Origin: Bacillota bacterium | GTDB lineage: Bacteria > Bacillota > Clostridia > Peptostreptococcales > Anaerovoracaceae | Direction of reading: 5' to 3' | Assembly (NCBI GenBank): GCA_030530285.1 | Contig: JAUMVD010000003.1 | Location: 1-64,000, forward strand | DNA length: 64,000 nucleotides | The notes under the pieces: model-generated | The model's database searches: none | Seen by the model: the letters and a program-made list of their open reading frames with translations, nothing else | What the model was told of the DNA's origin: nothing | Position numbers and translations under genes: made by a program | In this document: positions 53,068 to 61,097 of the stretch, in pieces | How the letters are laid out: every line of letters begins with the position of its first letter | Numbering within the stretch: the stretch's first letter is position 1

Positions 53068-54465
53068 ATGAAGATAGCCTTTCATACGCTGGGCTGCAAG
53101 GTCAATCAATATGAGTCCGAAGCCATGGCGCAGATGTTTCGCAGCCGCGGACACGAGATCGTAAGCGAGAAAGATTTTGCCGATGTCTACGTGATCAACA
53201 CCTGCACGGTGACGGCGGTGGCCGACAAGAAGTCGCGCCAGTATATTCGCCGGATGAAAAAAGTCAATCCTGACAGTCTGGTGGCGGTGACGGGATGTTA
53301 CGCCCAGATCAGTCCTGAGGAAGTATCCGGGATCGACGGCGTGGATATCGTAACGGGAACGAATGAGAAGCATACGCTGATCGACTATGTTGAAAAGCGG
53401 TTTGAGGAGAGTTCCGCTTCTTCCGGAGGCGATACGCAGCCGCAGATGCTGGAGATGCACATGCATGCCTATGACGAACTGGGCGCCTTTGAGGACATGG
53501 GCATCGTCTCCAGCCGTGAGACCAGGACCAGAGCGTACATCAAGATACAGGAAGGCTGCAACCGATTCTGTTCGTATTGCGTGATACCTTATGCCAGAGG
53601 ACCTGTCAGGAGCAGGCCTCTGGCTTCTATTGTTTCCGAAGCCAAGGCTTTGCTGGCGGAGGGATGCAAGGAGCTGGTGCTGACCGGCATCAACACCGCG
53701 CAGTACGATATGGAGGGAAGAAATCTCTATGGAGCTTCCGGCTCCGGCGGGGGAGATATATTCGGCGTAGAGAAGGTCATCGCCGCCATCAACGGGCTGG
53801 AAGGCGATTTCAGAATCAGGCTCAGCAGTCTGGAGCCTGCTGTGGTGAACGCGGAATATGTGAAGCGGCTCTTTCAGTACGACAAACTGTGCCATCACCT
53901 GCATATGTCCGCCCAGAGCGGAAGCGACAGGATCCTGAAAGCGATGAACAGGCCGTATGACCTTGATCAGTACTACGAGATGGTCAACACGCTGTTTGCC
54001 TTCGATGAATGCTACGGCGTTTCAACGGATATTATCGTGGGGTTTCCCGGGGAAAAGGAATCGGATTTCGAGGACAGCATGAAGCTGGTCCGGGAGTGCG
54101 GGTTCGTGAAGACCCACATCTTCAAGTACTCCAAGCGTCCGCTCACCAAGGCGGCGGAGATGAAGGATCAGGTATCGCCCCAGGTAAAAAACAGACGGAG
54201 CGATATGCTGGAGAAGGCCGCCGCAAAGGCTGCGGAAGGGTTTTTCGAAACGAATCTGGGGGCTAGCGCAGAAGGCAGGACCGAGAGGGTTTTGCTGGAG
54301 GAAATCGTGGAGAAACCGTCCGGAAGGTACCTCACCGGATTTACCGGAAACTATATTCGGGTATATATTGAAGCCGGGCAGGGGGCGGAGCTTTTGCTTG
54401 ACACCTTCGCAGATGTACGTCTTACCGGAATTGTATATGACGGCATGAGCGCCGATATGGTATAA
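53068..54465 (+). CDS. mtaB: tRNA ms2t6A37 methylthiotransferase MtaB
   Basis: MtaB is a radical SAM methylthiotransferase that converts t6A37 to ms2t6A37 in ANN-decoding tRNAs. The 465-residue protein has the UPF0004 domain (HTLGCKVNQYESEAMAQMF, about residues 6-24; VINTCTVTAVADKKSRQ, about 43-59; GCYAQ), the radical SAM motif CNRFCSYC (Cys164, Cys168, Cys171), and a C-terminal TRAM domain (about 395-460). In the radical SAM core it reads HMSAQSGSDRILKAMNR where most have LQSG. hinT follows. Confidence 0.94.
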   Translation: MKIAFHTLGCKVNQYESEAMAQMFRSRGHEIVSEKDFADVYVINTCTVTAVADKKSRQYIRRMKKVNPDSLVAVTGCYAQISPEEVSGIDGVDIVTGTNEKHTLIDYVEKRFEESSASSGGDTQPQMLEMHMHAYDELGAFEDMGIVSSRETRTRAYIKIQEGCNRFCSYCVIPYARGPVRSRPLASIVSEAKALLAEGCKELVLTGINTAQYDMEGRNLYGASGSGGGDIFGVEKVIAAINGLEGDFRIRLSSLEPAVVNAEYVKRLFQYDKLCHHLHMSAQSGSDRILKAMNRPYDLDQYYEMVNTLFAFDECYGVSTDIIVGFPGEKESDFEDSMKLVRECGFVKTHIFKYSKRPLTKAAEMKDQVSPQVKNRRSDMLEKAAAKAAEGFFETNLGASAEGRTERVLLEEIVEKPSGRYLTGFTGNYIRVYIEAGQGAELLLDTFADVRLTGIVYDGMSADMV

Positions 54466-54466
54466 T
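54458..54466 (+). promoter_or_regulatory. Extended -10 promoter of hinT
   Basis: TGGTATAAT (TATAAT 54461-54466) overlaps the mtaB stop codon. The start codon of hinT is 28 bases further on with a proper ribosome binding site. No good -35 is visible. Confidence 0.5.
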
Positions 54467-54494
54467 AGCTTCAGAAAGAGAAAGGAGCAGATCG

Positions 54495-54836
54495 ATGAGT
54501 GATTGTTTATTCTGTAAGATCGTAGAGGGAGAGATCCCGTCCAATAAAGTATACGAAGACGATAAGATCCTGTGCTTCCACGATGTGGATCCGCAGGCGC
54601 CGGTACACGTGCTGATCATTCCGAAGAAGCACATCGCGTCCATGGATGACCTTGAAGGTGAGGATGCTGAGCTGATCAGCTACATCATGCTGAAGGTCAA
54701 GGATATCGCCGCGGAGCTGGGGCTTGATAACGGCTACAGACTGGTCAATAACTGCGGTGAAGACGGACTGCAGACGGTAAAACACCTGCATTTCCACCTC
54801 CTGGGAGGACGCAAGATGACATGGCCTCCAGGCTGA
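54495..54836 (+). CDS. hinT: HIT-family protein HinT
   Basis: A histidine-triad purine nucleoside phosphoramidase, 113 residues. The opening CLFCKIVEGEIPSNKVYEDD has the usual cysteine pair, and the active site HLHFHLLGG (about residues 98-106) matches the H-x-H-x-H triad. GAAAGGAG precedes the ATG. The place between mtaB and rpsU is common in clostridia. The cellular substrate is not certain in any bacterium. Confidence 0.93.
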   Translation: MSDCLFCKIVEGEIPSNKVYEDDKILCFHDVDPQAPVHVLIIPKKHIASMDDLEGEDAELISYIMLKVKDIAAELGLDNGYRLVNNCGEDGLQTVKHLHFHLLGGRKMTWPPG

Positions 54837-54848
54837 TGTAAAAAACAC

Positions 54849-54877
54849 TTGCGCAAGATGTGATTTGCATATATAAT
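54849..54877 (+). promoter_or_regulatory. Promoter of rpsU
   Basis: TTGCGC (54849-54854) and a perfect TATAAT (54872-54877) with a 17-base spacer. The leader to rpsU is about 80 bases. Confidence 0.8.
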
Positions 54878-54964
54878 AACAACGTTGCAAGATGACCTTT
54901 GTCATAGAGACAAGGACCGTTTTCAAGACGAAATCAATAATAAATGTCAGGAGGTGAAACGGGA

Positions 54965-55144
54965 ATGGCACAGGTAATCGTAAGAGAAAATGAAAGCTTA
55001 GAGAGCGCTCTGAAAAGATTTAAGAGATCATGCGCCAGAGACGGCGTCATGGCAGAAGTCAGAAAAAGAGAGCACTATGAAAAGCCAAGCGTAAAGAGAA
55101 AGAAGAAATCTGAGGCTGCTAGAAAAAAGGCTAAGAAATACTAA
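54965..55144 (+). CDS. rpsU: 30S ribosomal protein S21
   Basis: S21 is a small basic protein of the 30S platform that helps mRNA binding. The 59-residue product is typical: [15 protein letters not shown] (about residues 8-22), [20 protein letters not shown] (about 32-51) and a Lys/Arg-rich tail. I chose ATG 54965 because AGGAGGTG ends 8 bases upstream; the frame is open 7 codons further up. Its own promoter and terminator frame it. Confidence 0.97.
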   Translation: MAQVIVRENESLESALKRFKRSCARDGVMAEVRKREHYEKPSVKRKKKSEAARKKAKKY

Positions 55145-55163
55145 GCGAAAATAAGAAACTAAA

Positions 55164-55195
55164 ACGGCGTCAGTTCTGATGCCGTTTTTTATTAA
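55164..55195 (+). terminator. Intrinsic terminator after rpsU
   Basis: AACGGCGTCAG faces CTGATGCCGTT with one G-U pair, followed by TTTT. It separates rpsU from yqeY. Confidence 0.8.
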
Positions 55196-55218
55196 CCGGT
55201 AGAGGAAGGAGAGACAAC

Positions 55219-55671
55219 ATGTCACTGAAAGAAAGACTGAATAACGATTTCAAAGAAGCGATGAAGGCGAAGGACAAGGTTCGTAAAGATACGATCAGTT
55301 TCGTCAGAGCGGCCATCAAGCAGGTAGAAGTGGACACCAGAGAAGAAGTGGACGATCAGGGCGTTGCCCAGATCCTGGCCAAGCAGGTCAAGATGAGAAA
55401 GGACGCTCTGGACGACTTCAAGGCCGGCGGCAGAGACGATATGGTACAGGAATATCTGGCTGAAATCGACGTGCTGATGGAGTACATGCCGCAGCAGCTG
55501 ACGGACGATGAGATCATGAACATCGTTAAGGAAACAGCGGGAAGTCTCGGCATCGAAGAGGGCTCCGGCAAGGCGTCCATGGGCAAGCTTATGGGACCGG
55601 TCATGGGCAAGGTCAAAGGCCTGGCGGACGGCAACGACGTCAAGAACATCGTTCTGAAGTTCCTGGGATAA
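55219..55671 (+). CDS. yqeY: GatB/YqeY domain-containing protein
   Basis: A 150-residue protein of the YqeY family, related to the tRNA-binding tail domain of GatB. It has LKERLNNDFKEAMKAKDKVR near the start, IDVLMEYMPQQLTDDEI (about residues 83-99) and GKASMGKLMGPVMGKVKGLA (about 118-137). The family is thought to contact tRNA, but no activity is established. It follows rpsU, as in B. subtilis. Confidence 0.93.
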   Translation: MSLKERLNNDFKEAMKAKDKVRKDTISFVRAAIKQVEVDTREEVDDQGVAQILAKQVKMRKDALDDFKAGGRDDMVQEYLAEIDVLMEYMPQQLTDDEIMNIVKETAGSLGIEEGSGKASMGKLMGPVMGKVKGLADGNDVKNIVLKFLG

Positions 55672-55698
55672 AGCGTGATCGATAAGGATGAATATTTG

Positions 55699-55733
55699 AA
55701 GGCATATGCGGCATTTGCTCATATGCCTTTTTT
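55699..55733 (+). terminator. Intrinsic terminator after yqeY
   Basis: A perfect 10-bp stem AAGGCATATG (55699-55708) / CATATGCCTT (55720-55729), followed by TTTT. Confidence 0.85.
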
Positions 55734-55746
55734 GTGTTCAAAGTGA

Positions 55747-55775
55747 TTGCGATGATTATCCAATAGAGATAAAAT
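55747..55775 (+). promoter_or_regulatory. Promoter of the YgiQ-like gene
   Basis: TTGCGA (55747-55752) and TAAAAT (55770-55775) with a 17-base spacer. The first start codon is only 9 bases after the -10 box, so the predicted leader is a few bases at most. Confidence 0.65.
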
Positions 55776-55784
55776 GGATAGAGA

Positions 55785-57626
55785 ATGGAAAACAAAATGA
55801 TGAACGACTTCCTGCCTATAAACAGAAAAGATATGAAGCAGAGAGGATGGGAACAGGTGGACTTCGTGCTGGTCACGGGCGACGCCTACGTGGACCATCC
55901 TTCTTTTGGTACGGCCATCATCAGCCGACTGCTGGAATCCCGCGGATATAAAGTCGCTATCCTGGCCCAGCCGGACTGGAAGAGCCCTGATGATTTCAAA
56001 CGGTTCGGCAGGCCGCGTCTGGGATTTCTCATCAACAGCGGAAACGTGGATTCCATGGTGAACAACTTCTCCGTGTTCAAACACCGAAGGAGACGGGACG
56101 TTTATTCCCCGGGCGGCAGGACGGGCAAGCGGCCGGACCGCGCGCTGATCGTCTACTGCAACCGCGCCCGGGAGGCGTACAGAGACGTTCCCATCATTAT
56201 CGGAGGCCTTGAGGCCAGCCTCAGGCGTCTGGGGCATTACGACTACTGGGCCGATAAGGTGCGCCGGTCGGTGCTTTTGGATGCGAAGGCGGATCTGCTG
56301 ATTTACGGCATGGGCGAAAGGGCAGTGATTGAGATCGCGGAAGCGCTGGATGCCGGCATATCCGCAGGGGACATCACCTGGATCAGGGGGACCTGCTGGC
56401 GCGCGGGCAAAACCGACGGAAGCGGCAGTTTCATCCCGGAAGCGGATGACATCATCCTGCCGGAATATGACGAGATCTGCGGAACCGATATGAAGGCAAA
56501 GGCCGCCTACGGCAAAAGCTTTGCCATGCAATATCGAAGCAATGATTCGGTGAACGGCAGGCGCATCATCGAGAAATACACAGATAGCTGCAGTGTGGTG
56601 CAGAATCCGCCCCAGCCGCCGCTGGAGGAGATGGAGCTGGATGACCTGTACGCGCTGCCATATATGAGGACGTATCATCCTTCCTACGAAAAAGACGGCG
56701 GAGTTCCCGCCATAGAAGAAGTCAAATTCAGCATCACGGCAAACCGCGGCTGCTTCGGGGGCTGCGCGTTTTGTGCCATTACATACCATCAGGGGCGTGA
56801 AGTCCGAAGCAGAAGCAAAAGCTCCGTGGTAGACGAAGCCCGCCTGATGACACGGGATCCCGCGTTCAAAGGCTACATCCATGATGTGGGCGGGCCTACG
56901 GCCAACTTCCATCATCCATCCTGCCAAAAACAACTGCAGCATGGAATGTGCGGCAGTAAAGACTGCCTGTTTCCGAAACCTTGCAGTCAGCTGGATACGG
57001 ACCACAGCGATTACGTCGAGCTGCTGCGCGCAGTCAGGTCCGTCGAGGGAGTCAAGAAAGTGTTCGTGAGATCCGGCGTGCGGTATGACTATCTGCTGGC
57101 CGGATGGAAAGGCGGAGGCCACGGCGGCAGCGGCAAAGCGTTCTTCGAGGAGCTTTGCCGGCATCACGTCAGCGGTGTGCTGAAAGTGGCGCCGGAACAC
57201 GTATCGGATCAGGTGCTGCGGCAGATGCACAAACCGCCGGTCAGCGTCTTCGACCGTTTCAGCAGTGAATACCGGAAGTTCAACCGCGAAGCGGGGCTGA
57301 AACAGTATATGATCCCGTATTTCATTTCGTCACATCCGGGAAGCACGCTGGAGGACGCCATTCAGCTGGCGCTGTACATGAAGGAGACAGGATTCGTTCC
57401 GGATCAGGTGCAGGACTTTTACCCGACCCCGGGCACCCTGGCCACCTGTGTCTACTATACCGAACACGACCCGTTCACGGGGAAGCCCGTTTATGTGGCC
57501 AAAGACATAAAAGAGAAAAAAATGCAGAGGGCGCTTCTGCATTTCCACAAAAAAGAAAACCGGCACCTGGTGGCCGAAGCCCTGCGGGAAGCGGGGCGGC
57601 CCGAGTTGATACCGGTATTACGCTGA
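55785..57626 (+). CDS. YgiQ-family radical SAM protein
   Basis: A 613-residue radical SAM protein of the YgiQ (UPF0313) family; its reaction is unknown. It begins with the family N-terminus, QVDFVLVTGDAYVDHPSFG (about residues 24-42), has GGLEASLRRLGHYDYW, and the cluster motif CFGGCAFC (Cys323, Cys327, Cys330) followed by AITYHQGREVRSRS. The C-terminal third contains a CVYYTEHDPFTGKPVYV region. Starts at 55785, 55797 or 55800 are possible; the most family-like is MNDFLPINRKDM at 55800. There is no ribosome binding site, and the promoter lies directly upstream, so the transcript is nearly leaderless. Confidence 0.88.
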   Translation: MENKMMNDFLPINRKDMKQRGWEQVDFVLVTGDAYVDHPSFGTAIISRLLESRGYKVAILAQPDWKSPDDFKRFGRPRLGFLINSGNVDSMVNNFSVFKHRRRRDVYSPGGRTGKRPDRALIVYCNRAREAYRDVPIIIGGLEASLRRLGHYDYWADKVRRSVLLDAKADLLIYGMGERAVIEIAEALDAGISAGDITWIRGTCWRAGKTDGSGSFIPEADDIILPEYDEICGTDMKAKAAYGKSFAMQYRSNDSVNGRRIIEKYTDSCSVVQNPPQPPLEEMELDDLYALPYMRTYHPSYEKDGGVPAIEEVKFSITANRGCFGGCAFCAITYHQGREVRSRSKSSVVDEARLMTRDPAFKGYIHDVGGPTANFHHPSCQKQLQHGMCGSKDCLFPKPCSQLDTDHSDYVELLRAVRSVEGVKKVFVRSGVRYDYLLAGWKGGGHGGSGKAFFEELCRHHVSGVLKVAPEHVSDQVLRQMHKPPVSVFDRFSSEYRKFNREAGLKQYMIPYFISSHPGSTLEDAIQLALYMKETGFVPDQVQDFYPTPGTLATCVYYTEHDPFTGKPVYVAKDIKEKKMQRALLHFHKKENRHLVAEALREAGRPELIPVLR

Positions 57627-57673
57627 ACTGCTGTAATCAGGAACGCGCCTGACATCTACACCTCGTCGGTTCC

Positions 57674-57684
57674 TATGATATAAT
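57674..57684 (+). promoter_or_regulatory. Extended -10 promoter of the barnase-like gene
   Basis: TATGATATAAT holds a perfect TATAAT (57679-57684) with an upstream TG. The -35 region is weak. The expected transcript would cover the barnase, barstar and methyltransferase genes. Confidence 0.5.
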
Positions 57685-57719
57685 AGCACCAGCGAGATAT
57701 TATGGAGAGGGATATGAAG

Positions 57720-58226
57720 ATGATCGGTAAATTCAGAAATAAAGCAAAGCTTATACTCATCATGGCGCTGGCGGTGCTGATGGCCTTTGCCATGGTTTCC
57801 TGCGGGAAGGACAAGTCATCAGAACAGGATGCAACTGCGGCCGAATCGCAGGCATCAGCGGCTACGACCGAATCGGCTGCGCAGACCGAAACCGCCGCGA
57901 TCGATGAGGACGGCGAATACTGGGACAGCGAAGACGTGGCGCTATACATCAATACCTACTGCCACCTGCCGGATAACTACGTCACGAAACGTGAGGCAGG
58001 CGACATGGGATGGCGGGGCGGAAACCCTGTTGAACAATGCGGCAAATCCATCGGCGGTGACAGGTTTTCAAACAGAGAGGGGCTTTTGCCGGAAGGGGAG
58101 ACCTACTATGAGTGCGATGTGAACTATTCCGACAGCTCCAGAGGACCATGCCGGTTGGTGTTTACCGAGGAGGGCACGGTTTACTACACCGAGGACCACT
58201 ACAGATCATTTGAGCAGTTGTACTAG
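57720..58226 (+). CDS. Barnase-like ribonuclease lipoprotein
   Basis: A predicted secreted ribonuclease of the barnase (N1/T1) family, about 168 residues. A type II signal peptide ends in MVSC-G (lipobox, Cys about residue 28), then comes an Ala/Thr/Ser-rich spacer (about 35-65), then the RNase domain. Compared with B. amyloliquefaciens barnase it keeps LPDNYVTKREA (Lys90), CGKSIGGDRFSNREGLLP, the general base in YECDVNY (Glu131), both arginines (Arg141, Arg145) and the His in EDHYRSF (His160), so it should be active. I chose ATG 57720 from the AGAGG spacing; 57702 and 57714 are also in frame. Lipid anchoring is unusual, since classical barnase is free. The barstar gene follows after 30 bases. 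Confidence 0.88.
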   Translation: MIGKFRNKAKLILIMALAVLMAFAMVSCGKDKSSEQDATAAESQASAATTESAAQTETAAIDEDGEYWDSEDVALYINTYCHLPDNYVTKREAGDMGWRGGNPVEQCGKSIGGDRFSNREGLLPEGETYYECDVNYSDSSRGPCRLVFTEEGTVYYTEDHYRSFEQLY

Positions 58227-58256
58227 CAAGCTGCAGCAGCGCGGAGGACAGATAAA

Positions 58257-58595
58257 ATGTGCGAAGAATTAAAGACCATCGTGATAGATGAGATTGAATA
58301 TGATGATAAAGAGAAACTGCTGGGATTTCTGGCGGAGCAGCTGGACTTCCCCGAGTATTTCGGCATGAATTACGACGCCTTCAGCGATTGCCTGGGAGAT
58401 GTATTCACGCCGCTGAAACTGGTGTTTGTCAGCCATGGCGATGCCATAAGCGCAGAGCCGGTGAGAATCGTCCACGAGATCGCCAGCCAGATCGCGGAGG
58501 ACAAAAGCAGCATGAGTGTTGAGGTTTATCCTGCCGGGACGCTTCAGGCAATCGACACCTGCAACGGGGACGATATGGGAGAATGCTATGAGTAA
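58257..58595 (+). CDS. Barstar-family ribonuclease inhibitor
   Basis: A 112-residue intracellular inhibitor of the barstar family. The match is strongest at LGFLAEQLDFPEYFGMNYDAFSDCL (about residues 22-46), which corresponds to the barstar helix and loop that enter the barnase active site (the Asp in NYDAFSDCL is the equivalent of barstar Asp39). GGAGG precedes the ATG. Acting with the upstream RNase, it would protect the producing cell before secretion. It overlaps the methyltransferase gene by 8 bases, so the three genes look like one unit. Confidence 0.87.
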   Translation: MCEELKTIVIDEIEYDDKEKLLGFLAEQLDFPEYFGMNYDAFSDCLGDVFTPLKLVFVSHGDAISAEPVRIVHEIASQIAEDKSSMSVEVYPAGTLQAIDTCNGDDMGECYE

Positions 58596-59940
58596 AGTAT
58601 ATGATGTTTTGAATGCCATAGAGAACGGCCGCGTGCTCTTCGAAGAAATCATGAACAGAGAGAGCAGCAGTCACTATGAGATCCAGGAGATCTACGGCGC
58701 TGACAGGAGCAAAGGCTTTCACGCAGATGCGGACGGGCCCGCCAATCTGCTGGCCTCCGGCGACAATCTGGAGTTCATGGAATACCTCATCAAAGAAAAA
58801 GGCATGGCGGGTAAGATCCAGCTGATCTACGTGGATCCGCCGTTTTTTACCAACAGCAAATATCAGGCATCGGTACGGCTGGAATCGTCCAAACTCGGCA
58901 AGTCGCCTGTGATCAAGACCGGCGCCTATGATGACAAATGGGAAGACAGCCTCGAACAGTATCTGAGCATGCTGGCGGTCAGATTTCACATGATGCGGGA
59001 GCTGCTCAGCGATACCGGATGTATCTGGGTGCATCTGGACTGGCACGGCTCGCACTACGTGAAGATGCTGCTGGACGAGATCTTTGGCGAAGGCAACTTC
59101 ATCAATGAAATCGCCTGGACGTATAAATCGGGAGGCGCCAGCAAGAGAAGCTTTGCCAGAAAACACGACACGCTGCTGTTTTACAGCAAGACGAACAAAT
59201 ACAAGTTCAATATATTAAAAGAAAAGTCATATAACCGGCAGCTTAAACCATACCGGTTCAAGGGTGTGGAGGAATTTCAGAATGAGATCGGCTGGTTCAC
59301 GCTGGTGAACATGAAGGATGTCTGGAACATCGATATGGTGGGCAGGACCTCCTCGGAGCGCACCGGCTACGCCACACAAAAGCCGGAGAAACTGATCAAG
59401 CGCATCATCAACGCCTGCAGCGATCCTGGAGATATCTGCGCGGACTTTTTCTCGGGTTCAGGAACCCTTGGCGCTGTCTGCAGTAAGGAAGACAGACCGT
59501 GGATCATGTGCGATGAAGGAAACGTGGCCACCGCAAGCCAGATTCTAAGGCTCAGCCGTGAAGCCGAAAACGACAGGGCCGGCAGGGATATGGCTTTTGC
59601 AGTCATGCGAAAAGCAGCGCAGACGGAAGATCCGGCCGGTTCCTATGATGATTCCTCGGTGATTTTCTCGGAGGAGCTGGGATGCCTCAGGGTCATCAAC
59701 TACAAGCCGGATAAATTCCAGCTGAGCGAAAACGACGAGGAAATCGCCGCCAGGTATATCGGCGAAGACGGCACATCCGCCATCGACTTCTGGAGCGTGG
59801 ATTTCGACTATGACGGCCGTGTCCACAGGTCAGATGAAATCGTGAGCAAAAAGGACTTCTGCGCCTTAAGAGAAGGGAACATCCATGTGACCGGATACGA
59901 CGTATTTGGCAATAGATTTCAGTGGCAAAAGAAGGTATAA
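58588..59940 (+). CDS. Orphan DNA adenine methyltransferase (beta class, Mod-like)
   Basis: A 450-residue N6-adenine or N4-cytosine methyltransferase. Motif IV, LIYVDPPFFTNSKYQ (Asp83-Phe86), comes before motif I, CADFFSGSGTLGAV (from Asp286), which is the beta-class order of type III Mod subunits. EIAWTYKSGG and a target-recognition region lie between (about 170-280), and RTGYATQKPEKLIKRII precedes motif I. The C-terminal 130 residues (about 320-450) do not resemble a family that I know. No restriction (Res) gene is near, so it is solitary. ATG 58588 follows GGGAG by 6 bases and overlaps the barstar stop. It may be a regulatory or anti-restriction methylase. Confidence 0.85.
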   Translation: MSKVYDVLNAIENGRVLFEEIMNRESSSHYEIQEIYGADRSKGFHADADGPANLLASGDNLEFMEYLIKEKGMAGKIQLIYVDPPFFTNSKYQASVRLESSKLGKSPVIKTGAYDDKWEDSLEQYLSMLAVRFHMMRELLSDTGCIWVHLDWHGSHYVKMLLDEIFGEGNFINEIAWTYKSGGASKRSFARKHDTLLFYSKTNKYKFNILKEKSYNRQLKPYRFKGVEEFQNEIGWFTLVNMKDVWNIDMVGRTSSERTGYATQKPEKLIKRIINACSDPGDICADFFSGSGTLGAVCSKEDRPWIMCDEGNVATASQILRLSREAENDRAGRDMAFAVMRKAAQTEDPAGSYDDSSVIFSEELGCLRVINYKPDKFQLSENDEEIAARYIGEDGTSAIDFWSVDFDYDGRVHRSDEIVSKKDFCALREGNIHVTGYDVFGNRFQWQKKV

Positions 59941-59947
59941 TCTCAAT

Positions 59948-61078
59948 ATGGAAAAGATCTTATACAAGCAGGAAAATTACAAGACGGGCCAGTGGTCCGG
60001 CGGCACCACCAGGCAGATGGCGATCTACCCGGAAAATGCCGATTATATCAAGCGGGATTTCATCTGGCGTCTTAGCAGCGCGGACTCGAATCTGGAGGAA
60101 TCGTCCTTTACGAAACTTCCGGATTTTGACCGGATCCTCATGGTTCTGGAGGGAAGCGTCGTGCTGGCCCACGGCGAAGAGAGAACGGTAGAATTGGGGC
60201 CGCTGCAGCAGGATGCATTTGATGGCGCCATCAAGACCAAGTGCTTCGGCAATCTGAAGCGCGACTACAACCTGATCATGCGCAAAGGCAGCAAGGGCAG
60301 GATGGAGCTTATAGAAGTCACAGGAGAAGGCCGCAGGGTGACGCTTACAGAGCGCCTGGGAACGGATGGAGACGGCCTGGGAGGAGAGTGCGCATCCCTG
60401 GGAATTTACTGTCTCGACGGATACACGGTGGTCTCCATAGACGGCACCACGGAGATGGTGAGAGAAGATCAGCAGCTTGTGATCAACTGCAAACTGGGTG
60501 AAATGCCGGAGCTTACCGTTATGGGCAGCGGCAAGTGCATCTTCACCGAAGTGATCTTCACCAGGCTGGAGAGCTTCGTTTCCGAGACAAGTACGGATGC
60601 AAAGGCTTCAAAAGGCGATTTTTCTACGGCGCTGAAGCTGTCCCTTGGCAACAACAAATGGAACAAGGTCATGAAACGGGCCAGCCGAAAGGGAGATCTG
60701 TACGATCCAATCCTGGAGAAGAAACTGAGATTTCTGGATAAATTCATGATCACCTTTATCATATGGGCTGTCGGCGTGACACTTTGCGCCTGCACGTTGT
60801 TTCTGGGACTCAGCACCGGAGGAGTGTTCGCTCTGATCGTCGCTTTCACGGCACTGCATTTATTTGTGATCCGGCCTCTCGTCTATATGGCCATACTGCC
60901 GAAGCCGATCAGCGCGCACATTAAGAGCCATACGGAGCTTAACGAATACGAAAAGAAACTGTATGACGAGCAGCTGGATTACGATCCTCATCAGGAGAAA
61001 CTCATGCATAAGTACAGAGACAGATCCGGCGAAGAGTACAGCAGCAGGAGAGACTTCATCAGCAGACTGAACAAGTGA
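59948..61078 (+). CDS. HutD/Ves-family cupin fused to a two-helix membrane domain
   Basis: A 376-residue protein. The N-terminal 190 residues match HutD/Ves (DUF886) cupin proteins: KTGQWSGGTTRQMAIYPENA (about 11-30), DFIWRLSSADS, and FDRILMVLEGSVVLAHGEE (about 61-79). The C-terminal part has two membrane segments (about 262-310) and a charged tail rich in Asp, Glu and Arg. The fusion is not one that I know. There are no other hut genes. The ATG 59948 has no ribosome binding site, and a TATAAT ends 7 bases before it, so the mRNA may be leaderless. It follows the methyltransferase by 7 bases. Confidence 0.72.
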   Translation: MEKILYKQENYKTGQWSGGTTRQMAIYPENADYIKRDFIWRLSSADSNLEESSFTKLPDFDRILMVLEGSVVLAHGEERTVELGPLQQDAFDGAIKTKCFGNLKRDYNLIMRKGSKGRMELIEVTGEGRRVTLTERLGTDGDGLGGECASLGIYCLDGYTVVSIDGTTEMVREDQQLVINCKLGEMPELTVMGSGKCIFTEVIFTRLESFVSETSTDAKASKGDFSTALKLSLGNNKWNKVMKRASRKGDLYDPILEKKLRFLDKFMITFIIWAVGVTLCACTLFLGLSTGGVFALIVAFTALHLFVIRPLVYMAILPKPISAHIKSHTELNEYEKKLYDEQLDYDPHQEKLMHKYRDRSGEEYSSRRDFISRLNK

Positions 61079-61097
61079 CCGGCGGAGAAAAGGCGAT

